This document shows positions 8,795 through 16,797 of a stretch of 64,000 nucleotides of DNA, piece after piece. Numbering within the stretch: the stretch's first letter is position 1; each line of letters opens with the position of its first letter. The stretch is from positions 62,001 through 126,000 of the forward strand of contig AHHB01000021.1 of the NCBI GenBank assembly GCA_000242815.2, in the 5' to 3' direction. The stretch comes from Janthinobacterium lividum PAMC 25724. GTDB taxonomy: Bacteria; Pseudomonadota; Gammaproteobacteria; Burkholderiales; Burkholderiaceae_D. The position numbers were made by a program, and so were the translations under genes. The notes under the pieces are model-generated. The model searched no databases. It was not told where the DNA came from and saw nothing but the letters and a program-made list of their open reading frames with translations.

Positions 8795-9592
8795 TCACTG
8801 GCGCAGCGGTGCTTTGATGGGCGCTGCGCGGGCCGCTCCAGTCATGTTGCCGTCGTCGGCGTACGTCATGGTCAGCAAGGTATTGTCGTCCCAGTTCAGG
8901 TCATGCAAGGGCGGCACATAGCGCTGGCGGTCTTGCGTGACGTGGACATCGAGCGTGCGCTCGCCCGAGCGCGCCTGTACCGCAAGCAGCTTGCGCAGTA
9001 CGGGAAACGGCACCTGGATCAGCGACGAGTGGCACGGCCCGCCTGCCATGCGGAACAGGTTGCGCTGAACAAAAGACAGGCCATCTTGCTCGACGGCCCA
9101 GCGGATTTCGCACTCCAGGCGCAAGTCGCCCAGGCGGCGCACGTTCTGCGCCAGGCCCGGCGTGTGGATGTCGGGGCGCCAGCGCAGCGTGTCGCGTTTC
9201 TTGTTGCTGAGCAGGTCAGCATTCGCGTCGTAGGCAGTCTTGTCACGCGTCAAGGTGAAGCTGCCGTCCGCCGCCAGGGGCACGGGGATAGACAGCTTGT
9301 CGGCCGACAGGTGCAAGGTCACGCCATCGAGCCTGGCGTTCGGCGTGGCCGGGAACAGCATGAAGCGCAGCGGCGCGCCCGGCGCCAGACGCTGGTGGTC
9401 GGCATACGCGTCGAGTCCCTTGAGCATGGTGCGGTAGGGGCGCAGGTCGGGATCGCGCGTACCTTGCACCTCGACAAGTTGCTGCACTTCCTCGCCGGCC
9501 GTGTCGGCGGGCGCCGCCGCTTGTTCCTGGGCCATGGCCGGCAGCAGGCAGGCACAAAGGGCGGCGAGGACGGGGAAATGGGAGAGATGCAT
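8795..9592 (-). CDS. Hypothetical exported protein
   Basis: About 265 residues with a signal peptide ending near PAMAQE, so it is probably periplasmic or secreted. The body has alternating polar and hydrophobic stretches (VTLHLSADKLSIPVPLAADG, FTLTRDKTAYDANADLL) that look beta-rich, and two cysteines (LECEI and GGPCHSS) that could form a disulfide. No family is recognised. The start at 9592 places the signal peptide normally; a Met at 9619 is the alternative. It is divergent from rbgA, 201 bp apart. Confidence 0.65.
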   Translation of the reverse strand: MHLSHFPVLAALCACLLPAMAQEQAAAPADTAGEEVQQLVEVQGTRDPDLRPYRTMLKGLDAYADHQRLAPGAPLRFMLFPATPNARLDGVTLHLSADKLSIPVPLAADGSFTLTRDKTAYDANADLLSNKKRDTLRWRPDIHTPGLAQNVRRLGDLRLECEIRWAVEQDGLSFVQRNLFRMAGGPCHSSLIQVPFPVLRKLLAVQARSGERTLDVHVTQDRQRYVPPLHDLNWDDNTLLTMTYADDGNMTGAARAAPIKAPLRQ

Positions 9593-9793
9593 GGAATGCG
9601 TGCCAGGTTGAGCGTGCAATGGGGGAAACCGGCCAGGCTGGACGGACTGTGGATATTATCATTCAAGTAACTGCTAAATTATCACCAATTGTCTCGTCCG
9701 CGTCGCATGGCCGGCGCTGGCGGCGGAAAATGGGACGTCGTGGCGGCAACCACGTAAAATAGCGGATTGATTGAACGAACTGAAGGCAAGAGC

Positions 9794-10741
9794 ATGGCGA
9801 TACAATGGTACCCAGGACACATGAACGCGGCCCGCAAGAAAGCGGCCGAGACCATGGAAAACACCGACCTGGTGATTGAAGTGGTGGATGCGCGCCTGCC
9901 GGCAGCCAGTTGCAATCCCATGGTGGACGAGTTGCGCCTGTTCCGCCAGCGCCCTTGCCTGAAGATCCTCAACAAGATCGACCTGGCCGATCCCGCCGCT
10001 ACTGCCGCGTGGGTGGCCTATTTCAATGCCCAGGATGGCGTGACCGCGTATGCGATGACGACCAAGAAGCCGGGCGACGTGGCGCGCATTCCGGACCTGG
10101 CCAAATCGCTGGCGCCGCACCGCGGCGTGCCCACGAAGCCACTGCGCATCATGATCATGGGCATCCCCAACGTGGGCAAGTCGACGCTGATGAATGCGCT
10201 GCTGAAAAAGCGCGTGGCCAAGGTGGGCGACGAGCCGGCCGTGACCAAAATGCAGCAAAAGCTGTATCTGGACAAGAACACCATCCTCGTCGACACGCCC
10301 GGCATGCTGTGGCCGAAGATCGCCATCCCTAGCGACGGCCTGATGCTGGCGGCCAGCCACGCTATCGGCTCTAATGCGCTGATCGAAGAGGAAGTGGCCG
10401 TGTTCCTGGCCGAGGAATTGCTCAAGCGCTATCCGGACATGCTGGCAACCCGCTATGGCACCAAGGTTGGCGAAGTCGACGCCATCGGCGTGGTTGAAGG
10501 CATTGCCGCCAAGCGCGGTTTCCGCATCAAGGGCGGCGACTACGATTTCGAGAAAGCCTCGCATACCTTGCTGCTCGACTATCGCAGCGGCATCCTTGGG
10601 CGTATCTCGCTGGAAACGCCGGACACGCGTGCTGCCCTGCTGGCCCAGCACGCCGCCGAAATGGCGGAAAAAGCGGCGAAAGCGGCAGAGATAGCGGCCG
10701 AAAAGGCCAAGAATGCGGCGCGCGGCAAGCGCGGTACCTAA
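9794..10741 (+). CDS. rbgA: Ribosome biogenesis GTPase YlqF/RbgA
   Basis: A 315-residue circularly permuted GTPase acting late in 50S ribosomal subunit assembly. The permuted order is seen directly: G4 (NKID, residues 60-63) comes before G1 (GIPNVGKST, 123-131) and G3 (DTPG, 167-170). The N-terminal QWYPGHMNAARK is the hallmark of the YlqF family. The C-terminal end is an Ala/Lys-rich helix (AAEMAEKAAKAAEIAAEKAK), probably the RNA-contacting tail. GAAGG sits 6 bp before ATG 9794. A strong terminator follows at 10777. Confidence 0.93.
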   Translation: MAIQWYPGHMNAARKKAAETMENTDLVIEVVDARLPAASCNPMVDELRLFRQRPCLKILNKIDLADPAATAAWVAYFNAQDGVTAYAMTTKKPGDVARIPDLAKSLAPHRGVPTKPLRIMIMGIPNVGKSTLMNALLKKRVAKVGDEPAVTKMQQKLYLDKNTILVDTPGMLWPKIAIPSDGLMLAASHAIGSNALIEEEVAVFLAEELLKRYPDMLATRYGTKVGEVDAIGVVEGIAAKRGFRIKGGDYDFEKASHTLLLDYRSGILGRISLETPDTRAALLAQHAAEMAEKAAKAAEIAAEKAKNAARGKRGT

Positions 10742-10776
10742 GTTGCCGCCCAAGTTACCGCTTCACTAAGGAAAAC

Positions 10777-10807
10777 GCCGCGACATGGCTGTCGCGGCTT
10801 TTTTTTT
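10777..10807 (+). terminator. Rho-independent terminator after rbgA
   Basis: A perfect 8-bp stem GCCGCGAC / GTCGCGGC with loop ATGGCT is followed by nine T residues. It lies between the convergent ends of rbgA and the dioxygenase-family gene. Confidence 0.92.
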
Positions 10808-11624
10808 AAGCGGCGGCGCCTTCTCCGAACCTGAAACTGCTCACCGCCAGCGCTCCAAAAAAATCCTCCTCGTGGTACACCACGTGCGCCGCTTCTTGCT
10901 CGGCCGCACCGAGCGCCACCATCAGGGGCAGCAGATGGTCTTCCTGTGGATGGGCCTGGCGCGCACCGGGCGCGCTTTCCCAGGCCAGCAGTTGTTCCAG
11001 CCTCTGTGCCGGCGGCAGGGCCATCGCCTGGCGCAGCCAGGCGTCGAACTGTTGCGAGGCGCCGGCGCCGGCCTGGCCGAACTGGCGCAGATTATGGTAG
11101 GACAGGCCGCTGCCAATGATCAGCACGCCCTGGCTGCGTAAGCTCGCCAGCGCGCGGCCCACCTCGACGTGCGCCAGCGGATCGTAGTCGTGCTGCAGCG
11201 ATAGCTGCACCAGCGGCATGTCCGCCAGTGGATAAATGGGGAACAGGGCGCTGAAGGTGCCGTGGTCGAAACCGCGCTCGTGGTCCAGGCGCGCCGGATG
11301 GCCGGCCTTGTCGAGCAACTGTTTTACCTGCGCCGCCAGTGCCGGCGCGCCGGGCGCCGGGTACTCGATTTGATAGGTGTGCGGCGGGAAGCCCGAATAA
11401 TCGTAGATCATGCCCGGCTGCGGACTGGCTGAGACGAGGAACTGCGGCCCTTCCCAGTGCGCCGTGACGACTAGGACCGCTTTCGGACGCCTACCGATCT
11501 GGCGCGCGATGTCTTGCAGTGATGCTTCGAGCACGGCGTAGCGGTCGCCGAACTGGTCTTTCATGAATGGCCACGGGCCGCCGCCGTGCGACACGAAGTA
11601 GGTGGGGAATGTGTGTTCTTGCAT
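10806..11624 (-). CDS. ygiD: DODA-type extradiol ring-opening dioxygenase family protein (YgiD-like)
   Basis: A 272-residue class III extradiol dioxygenase-like protein of the 4,5-DOPA dioxygenase family. Metal ligands are visible in FVSHGGGPW, VVTAHWEG and FDHGTFSALFPIYP, and IGSGLSYHNLRQFG is a family signature. Zinc- or iron-dependent cleavage of catechols such as DOPA is known for the family, but the substrate here is unknown. ATG 11624 is preceded by AGGAG with a 6-bp gap, so the longer frame is rejected. A LysR gene is divergent 112 bp away, the usual arrangement of a LysR regulator and its target. Confidence 0.85.
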   Translation of the reverse strand: MQEHTFPTYFVSHGGGPWPFMKDQFGDRYAVLEASLQDIARQIGRRPKAVLVVTAHWEGPQFLVSASPQPGMIYDYSGFPPHTYQIEYPAPGAPALAAQVKQLLDKAGHPARLDHERGFDHGTFSALFPIYPLADMPLVQLSLQHDYDPLAHVEVGRALASLRSQGVLIIGSGLSYHNLRQFGQAGAGASQQFDAWLRQAMALPPAQRLEQLLAWESAPGARQAHPQEDHLLPLMVALGAAEQEAAHVVYHEEDFFGALAVSSFRFGEGAAA

Positions 11625-11736
11625 GGCGGCTCCTGAGGGTAATGGCTGATGCTGTCGATGATAGTCATGCAAATTCAGTTGATCAAGATCGAAATTATTC
11701 AGATATCATTTCCATTTTGTTGATGATGGGGTGCTC

Positions 11737-12627
11737 ATGGATACCTTGCGCAGCATGCGCGTATTTCGCGCCGTGGTGGAGTTGGACAGTTTCGTGCGCG
11801 CCAGCGAGCGCCTCGATCTGTCGCCGGCAATGGTCAGCAAGCATGTGATGCACCTGGAGCGCCATCTGGATGCGCGGCTGCTGAACCGCAGCAGCCGCCA
11901 CCTGAGCCTGACGGAAATCGGCAAGGTGTATTTTGAACAGTGCCGCGACATGCTCGACACTCTCGACGAGGTGGAAGCGACCGTGGGCCGCACGACGGTG
12001 GTGCCGCGCGGCATGCTGCGTCTGAGCGCCCCCGTCTGGTTTGCCAACGCCATCTTTACACGCACCCTGGTAGCTTACCGCGAGCGCTACCCGGCAGTAA
12101 CGTTTGACATCGACTTGAGCGGGCGCGTGGTCAACCTGGTGGAAGAGGGCTTCGATCTGGCCCTGCGCGTGAGCCAGGCACCATCGCCGACGCTGATCGC
12201 GCGGCCCATCGGCAGCATCGCCTTTCACCTGGTGGCGGCGCCCGCCTATCTGGCGCGCGCCGGGCATCCACAGTTGCCGCAAGACCTGGCGCAGCATGCC
12301 ATGATCAGCTATTCCTTGTTATCAAACGGCAACGAATTAAGGTTTGACGGCCCACACGCAAGCGTGACGGTGAAGTTTGAGCCCGTGCTGCAATGTAATA
12401 ACGAAAGCTTGCTGCACGCCGCTGCGCTCGACGGCATGGGCATCGCCCTGTTGCCATCGTGGCAAACGGAGGCGGACCTGGCGGCGGGGCGGCTGGTGCG
12501 CCTATTCGATGATTTCAAGTTGGCCGGCGGCAAGGTCTACGCCGTCTACACGAGCCGCCGCTATCTATCGTCGAAAGTGCGTACCTTCATCGACTTCTTG
12601 GCCGATGAAGCTCGCCTGGGGACGTAA
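11737..12627 (+). CDS. LysR-family transcriptional regulator
   Basis: A 296-residue regulator. The N-terminal winged helix-turn-helix is MRVFRAVVELDSFVRASERL followed by SPAMVSKHVMHLERHLDARL, and the rest is a LysR substrate-binding domain (GRVVNLVEEGFDLALRVSQA, DGMGIALLPSWQTEADLAAG). It belongs to the CrgA/PecT-like branch common next to oxidoreductase genes. ATG 11737 follows GGGG, and a GTG two codons upstream is also possible. Divergent orientation to the dioxygenase-family gene suggests it controls that gene and itself from the shared 112-bp gap; the inducer is unknown. Confidence 0.9.
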   Translation: MDTLRSMRVFRAVVELDSFVRASERLDLSPAMVSKHVMHLERHLDARLLNRSSRHLSLTEIGKVYFEQCRDMLDTLDEVEATVGRTTVVPRGMLRLSAPVWFANAIFTRTLVAYRERYPAVTFDIDLSGRVVNLVEEGFDLALRVSQAPSPTLIARPIGSIAFHLVAAPAYLARAGHPQLPQDLAQHAMISYSLLSNGNELRFDGPHASVTVKFEPVLQCNNESLLHAAALDGMGIALLPSWQTEADLAAGRLVRLFDDFKLAGGKVYAVYTSRRYLSSKVRTFIDFLADEARLGT

Positions 12628-12777
12628 CGCTAACTACGTGAGCGAGCGCTTGAGGCCGATCAGCGCGCACAAGCGTGCGCTGCGCGTCCGCGCCAGCACC
12701 AGCGCCGCCAGTTGCGTCGCCAGCAGCGGGACGCCGATCTTAATATATTAATAAAAATTCTAAATAATCAATAAGAT

Positions 12778-12800
12778 AACGGTACTTGAAAAGTACCGTT
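12778..12800. repeat. Perfect 10-bp inverted repeat upstream of the barrel gene
   Basis: Arms AACGGTACTT (12778-12787) and AAGTACCGTT (12791-12800) flank a 3-nt centre GAA. It lies 10 bp upstream of a plausible promoter for the downstream barrel gene, and a second GCGGTACCGC palindrome overlaps that promoter. There is no T-tract on the plus strand, so it looks more like an operator than a terminator. Confidence 0.5.
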
Positions 12801-12810
12801 GGGCTGGTGC

Positions 12811-12838
12811 TTGCGGTACCGCGCGCCGTGCGTATAAT
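12811..12838 (+). promoter_or_regulatory. Probable sigma-70 promoter of the barrel gene
   Basis: TTGCGG at 12811-12816 and a perfect TATAAT at 12833-12838, spaced 16 bp, about 70 bp before the chosen start codon. Confidence 0.5.
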
Positions 12839-12909
12839 GTTTTTCCTTTGCCATCCCTTCATCTCTCCATTGCGCTACCGTGCTGCGGCAGCGCAGCCAG
12901 CTTTCTATC

Positions 12910-14463
12910 ATGATGCCAGCCCCGTCCGCCCTGACCATCGCCACGCGCATCTTGCTGCTGTGCGCTCTGGCCATGCCGGCGCGCGCGCAGGAGCGTGTGG
13001 CGCCAGCGGCGTCGCCGGGGGACGGCGCGGCTGGCGTCACGCATGGCGACTTCTACAGCGAACTGGGGCAGGGCGGCCAGCATAGCGTGCGCGGCGCTCT
13101 GTCGCGCGACCAGGACGGCATGTCGCTTGATGCGGCCATCGAAGGGCTGCGCAATGGCAATTACCGCGATGGCAGCGTGTTCCACCAGCGCAGCGTCAAC
13201 CTTGGCGCGGAATGGAAGCTGCGCCAGGGCCGTTTCGGTTTCAGTGCCGATCAGCTGAACCAGGATACCCACTACCGCGCGCCCGAGGCGCCGTTCCTGG
13301 CCCTGCTGGCGGCCCGCCCGGAAGACCTGTATCGCTATGAAGTGCGGCGCGCCAGCGCCTTCGTGCAGCGTTATGTGGGTAATTTTGAGCTCGGCGTGGA
13401 ACTGTCGCAGCGGGAAAAGTACGCCACGGCCTACTATGCGGGCGCGAACGGCAGCAGCGAATCGCGATACAGCAGCCGGCGTCGTCAACTCGCGCCCCGC
13501 ATGCGCCATTACGGCAAGGTGGGCGGCGTGGGCACGGATACCGAAGTGGGCCTGGACCTGATGCAGTGGGAGCGGCGCTCGGGCCGCGATGGCGATGCGC
13601 AGCGCCGGCAGTATTCGCGCGCGCTGTTGCTGCGCGAAGAGCTCGCTTTCGGCGGCGCGTATGCGCCGCGCCTGCTGCTGGGCTTGCGCCATGAACAGTT
13701 CCAGCTCGATCCGGCCGACCTGCCCGCCGCTGGCAGCGATTGGGAAAACCAGAACGCCTGGGACTTGCAGGGCAGCTTGCAGCTGCACCCGCAATTGAGC
13801 GTGTACGCCAAGGCCGCATGCAGCTATCGCATCGATGATGATGGCTATACCAGCGCCGGCTACCGCCCGCTGGCGGGACAGCAGCGGCGTGAAACGGAAG
13901 TGGGCGCCACCTTCGGCGACGCGGCGCGCAGCGCTTCCGTGCGCGTTTTCAGCGAGCGTCTGAGCAACCAGATCGTCTTCGACCAGAGCCTGGGCCAGCT
14001 CGGTTTTGCTGGCAATCTCGACCCTTCGCGCCGCGACGGCATCGCCATCGAGACCAGCATGGCGCTGGCGCCCGACTGGCGCCTCGACGTGGAGGTGCGG
14101 CAAGTGCATGCGCGCTATGACGACTACGCCTACGACGGTCCCGATATCGCTCTGGTGCCCAAGACCCTGGCCAGCCTGCGTCTGTACTGGACGGGGCACG
14201 CTGGCGCCAGCTTTGATGCGGGCGTGCAGTGGCTGCGCGCCCTGCGCTATGGCCGCGATTTCGACAATAGCTGCCTGGCGCAAGTGCCCGCGTTTGCCAG
14301 CGTGGACGGGCGTTACGTGCGCAAGCTTGGTGCGTGGGAGCTGGAACTGGCCGGCAGCAACCTGGCCAACCGCCACCATTACGGTGCTGCGCCGGGCTGC
14401 CGCTCCAGCATTTATCTCAGGGATGCGCGCCAGCTGCGCGTCTCGGCGCGCTACCATTTCTGA
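12910..14463 (+). CDS. TonB-receptor-like outer-membrane beta-barrel lacking a plug
   Basis: A 517-residue protein with a signal peptide ending near MPARAQE, then almost at once barrel-like sequence (SVRGALSRDQDGMSLDAAIE, NLGAEWKLRQGRFGFSADQL) that continues to a terminal aromatic residue (LRVSARYHF*), the outer-membrane insertion signal. The last third (FASVDGRYVRKLGAWELELA followed by GSNLANRHHYGAAPGCR) strongly resembles the final strands of TonB-dependent receptors. The roughly 120-residue plug with the TonB box is missing. Known receptors run to 650 residues or more. It might be a plugless relative working as a channel, or a receptor that lost its plug. It stands alone downstream of the LysR gene. 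Confidence 0.7.
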   Translation: MMPAPSALTIATRILLLCALAMPARAQERVAPAASPGDGAAGVTHGDFYSELGQGGQHSVRGALSRDQDGMSLDAAIEGLRNGNYRDGSVFHQRSVNLGAEWKLRQGRFGFSADQLNQDTHYRAPEAPFLALLAARPEDLYRYEVRRASAFVQRYVGNFELGVELSQREKYATAYYAGANGSSESRYSSRRRQLAPRMRHYGKVGGVGTDTEVGLDLMQWERRSGRDGDAQRRQYSRALLLREELAFGGAYAPRLLLGLRHEQFQLDPADLPAAGSDWENQNAWDLQGSLQLHPQLSVYAKAACSYRIDDDGYTSAGYRPLAGQQRRETEVGATFGDAARSASVRVFSERLSNQIVFDQSLGQLGFAGNLDPSRRDGIAIETSMALAPDWRLDVEVRQVHARYDDYAYDGPDIALVPKTLASLRLYWTGHAGASFDAGVQWLRALRYGRDFDNSCLAQVPAFASVDGRYVRKLGAWELELAGSNLANRHHYGAAPGCRSSIYLRDARQLRVSARYHF

Positions 14464-14609
14464 GGCAGACGCGTAACGGCGCTTAAGAGTGGCTTAATCA
14501 GGCGCAAACGGAGCGCGTAAAGTGTTATTTTTCCACCGCAGCTTTATCGCCCAGTGCAAAAAGTGGTAATCTGCCACCGTTCACGACCACTTTATGATGA
14601 AGGATTAAT

Positions 14610-15281
14610 ATGCGTTTTCTGCGTTTCTTGCGTCCCCTGTTCGCCGCCGTCACCCTGGTAGCGGCCACCGGCGGCGCCATGGCGGCCGATACCGGCTTTA
14701 CCACCCTGTCGACGCCAGTGCGCACCGACACGGGCAAGAAGGTGGAAGTGGTCGAGTACTTCATGTATTCCTGCCCGCATTGCTATGCGCTCGATCCGCT
14801 GATGCACGACTGGGTCAAGAAACAGGGTGACAAGATCGCCTTCCGCCGCATCCACCTGGCCTTCTCCGGCCTGAAAGACGCGCAGGCGAAGGCCTATGCC
14901 ACCTTGGAGGCGATGGGCCAGCTGGAGCAGTTCCACGACAAGATCTTCCGCGCCATCCACGTCGAGCGCAATCGCCTGAACCGCGATGACGCCATCCTCG
15001 ATCTGCTGGTGAAAAACGGCATCGACAAGGCGAAATACCTGGACATGTTCAACTCCTTCGGCGTGCAGACCAAACTGAAACGCAACGAGCAACTGATCGC
15101 CGCCAGCAAGATCGACAGCGCGCCGACCATCGTCATCGATGGCCGCTTCGTCACGTCGCCGGCGCAGCTGTCGCGTCCGGGCCAGTCCGAGCCGCAAACC
15201 CAGGCCGCGACCTTGAGCGTGATGGATGAACTGGTGGCGCGCACGCTGAAAGAGCGCGCTCCCGCGCCGGCGAAGAAGTAA
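14610..15281 (+). CDS. dsbA: Thiol:disulfide interchange protein DsbA
   Basis: A periplasmic oxidase that introduces disulfide bonds into exported proteins. The 223-residue protein has a signal peptide ending near GGAMAAD, the thioredoxin-fold active site CPHC at residues 55-58 (YFMYSCPHCYALDP) and the cis-proline loop in KIDSAPTIVIDGRF. The C-terminal AARTL-like helix and APAPAKK tail are typical of beta-proteobacterial forms. AAGGA lies 6 bp before the ATG. A small membrane protein with two cysteines follows after 14 bp, likely in the same transcript, and a terminator closes the pair at 15536. Confidence 0.93.
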   Translation: MRFLRFLRPLFAAVTLVAATGGAMAADTGFTTLSTPVRTDTGKKVEVVEYFMYSCPHCYALDPLMHDWVKKQGDKIAFRRIHLAFSGLKDAQAKAYATLEAMGQLEQFHDKIFRAIHVERNRLNRDDAILDLLVKNGIDKAKYLDMFNSFGVQTKLKRNEQLIAASKIDSAPTIVIDGRFVTSPAQLSRPGQSEPQTQAATLSVMDELVARTLKERAPAPAKK

Positions 15282-15295
15282 GCGCGTAGCGCACC

Positions 15296-15520
15296 ATGAA
15301 ACAGCTGCCCTGGACTTTGTGCGCACTGGCCTTCGCCCTCCTGGCGTGGCTGGCGATCGCCATCGTCAACGTGGAAAACCAGCGCAATGCGCTGGCCGGC
15401 AAGGCTTGCGTGGACCCCACGTTCAAGAACGAGATCGATGCGAAATGCCTGGCGTCGGTGCAGTCGCGCGAGCACTGGTGGCAGCATCTGGGCTACGCCA
15501 TGACGCATTTCAGGAATTGA
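15296..15520 (+). CDS. Small single-pass membrane protein with a conserved Cys pair (paralogue 1)
   Basis: A 74-residue protein: an N-terminal transmembrane helix (TLCALAFALLAWLAIAIV) and a short outward segment. It closely matches the product of the gene at 22180: both share ENQR-AL, then Cys-X12-Cys around the F-EID core, then V-SR-HWWQH-G-A at the end. The family is not known to me. Since it follows dsbA by 14 bp, a disulfide between the two cysteines in the periplasm is plausible (inference). Nothing in it resembles an enzyme. Confidence 0.75.
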   Translation: MKQLPWTLCALAFALLAWLAIAIVNVENQRNALAGKACVDPTFKNEIDAKCLASVQSREHWWQHLGYAMTHFRN

Positions 15521-15535
15521 ATGCGTTGCACGAAG

Positions 15536-15560
15536 AACCCGCCGCGCGCGGGTTTTTTTT
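15536..15560 (+). terminator. Rho-independent terminator of the dsbA transcript
   Basis: Stem AACCCGC / GCGGGTT (7 bp) with loop CGCGC runs into eight T residues, 15 bp past the stop of the small membrane protein. Confidence 0.92.
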
Positions 15561-15651
15561 GGTCCGCGCAGGACGAAACCAGACTAGCATGCCGGGGCAA
15601 TGAAGGCACTGCTCTTGATGCCCGATAGCAGCCATGGCCATGCCGTCTGCG

Positions 15652-16548
15652 TCAACTATGCGTGCGAGGTGCTGGCTTGGACTCGCGTGCAGAATGGGGC
15701 GTGATGACGACGGTGCAAGTCGTGCCGGCCACCAGGGCCTGGTTCTTGTCTTGCTCGTCGATGTGGATGCGCACGGGCACGCGCTGCGCCAGGCGCACCC
15801 AGTTGAAGGTGGGATTGACGTCGGCCAGTAATTCGCGGCCCGTGGCGGCATCGCGGTCGGTGATGCCGCGCGCGATGCTTTCGATGTGGCCATGCAGGGT
15901 GGCGCCGCTCATCAGATTCATCTCCGCCTTGTCGTCCTGCGCCAGCATGCCTAGCTTGGTCTCTTCGAAGTAGCCGACGACATAATACGAGGCGCTGTCG
16001 ATGACGGCCAGTTTGGCCGCGCCGACGGCGGCGAAATCGCCCTTGTGCACGTTCAGGTTGGTCACGTAGCCGCTGACGGGGGCGCGCACGGTGGTGCGAT
16101 CCAGGTTCAATTGGGCCAATGCGCGCGCGGCCAGCGCCGCCTGCACTTGCGACGAGGCCGAACTGGCGGCAAAGGCCGCACTTTCGCGGCTTTCCGTCGA
16201 GATGATGCTGGCGTCGAGATTGGCGCGGCGCTGCGCCTCCTTGCCACGGCGGCCCTGTTCCGTCTTTTGCATGGCCAGCACGGCGTTGGCCTGCGCCAGC
16301 GCGCTGGCATAGCGTTCCTGGTCGACGACGAACAGGATGTCGCCCTTTTGCACTACCTGGTTGTCGCGCACCAGCACGTCGATGACGGTGCCGGCCACGT
16401 CGGCGCTGATGTTGACGATATCGGCCTTGATGCGCCCGTCGCGCGTCCATGGCGATTCCATGTAGCGGTTCCAGACGGTCTTGCCGGTCCAGAGGGCCGC
16501 AGCCAGCAGCAGCACGGTGATGGCATAGCGGGTCAGTTTGCTTACCAT
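15652..16548 (-). CDS. HlyD-family periplasmic adaptor of an aromatic-acid efflux pump
   Basis: A 298-residue membrane-fusion protein with one N-terminal anchor helix (YAITVLLLAAALWTGKTVW). The first lipoyl half (ISADVAGTVIDVLVRDNQVV), a coiled-coil hairpin (residues about 85-140), the second lipoyl half (RTTVRAPVSGYVTNLNVHKG) and a beta-barrel domain are all present. Closest in type to AaeA/EmrA adaptors, which join an inner-membrane pump to an outer-membrane factor. AAGGAAGGG precedes the ATG. It is the last gene of the five-gene minus-strand operon, 48 bp after the DUF1656 gene. Confidence 0.9.
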   Translation of the reverse strand: MVSKLTRYAITVLLLAAALWTGKTVWNRYMESPWTRDGRIKADIVNISADVAGTVIDVLVRDNQVVQKGDILFVVDQERYASALAQANAVLAMQKTEQGRRGKEAQRRANLDASIISTESRESAAFAASSASSQVQAALAARALAQLNLDRTTVRAPVSGYVTNLNVHKGDFAAVGAAKLAVIDSASYYVVGYFEETKLGMLAQDDKAEMNLMSGATLHGHIESIARGITDRDAATGRELLADVNPTFNWVRLAQRVPVRIHIDEQDKNQALVAGTTCTVVITPHSARESKPAPRTHS

Positions 16549-16596
16549 GTCGGTAGCCCTTCCTTGATCAGATTGAACATTTTTTTTGTTTGAACA

Positions 16597-16797
16597 TCAT
16601 TGGTACAGCGATAAAGCCAGCGCGCCAAAGATGACGACGAAGATGCATAGCCGCGCCAGTGACGGGTGCCACACCATGCGGTACACGCCCAGCGATCCGA
16701 GGATGCGGTCGAGCAGGGTTTGCAGGCCGATGCTGAGGATGAACAGGGGTAGCAGGGTAGGAATCAGAATGCCGAACAGGGCAAATTCACGCGTCAT
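16597..16797 (-). CDS. DUF1656 small membrane protein (AaeX-like)
   Basis: A 66-residue protein with two transmembrane helices (ALFGILIPTLLPLFILSIGL and LCIFVVIFGALALSLYQ), the form of DUF1656/AaeX proteins that accompany FUSC-type efflux pumps. Its role in the pump is not established. The start at 16797 lies inside the end of the FUSC gene (11-bp overlap), which suggests translational coupling. The longer frame from 17007 would run antisense-like through FUSC codons and is rejected. Confidence 0.85.
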   Translation of the reverse strand: MTREFALFGILIPTLLPLFILSIGLQTLLDRILGSLGVYRMVWHPSLARLCIFVVIFGALALSLYQ

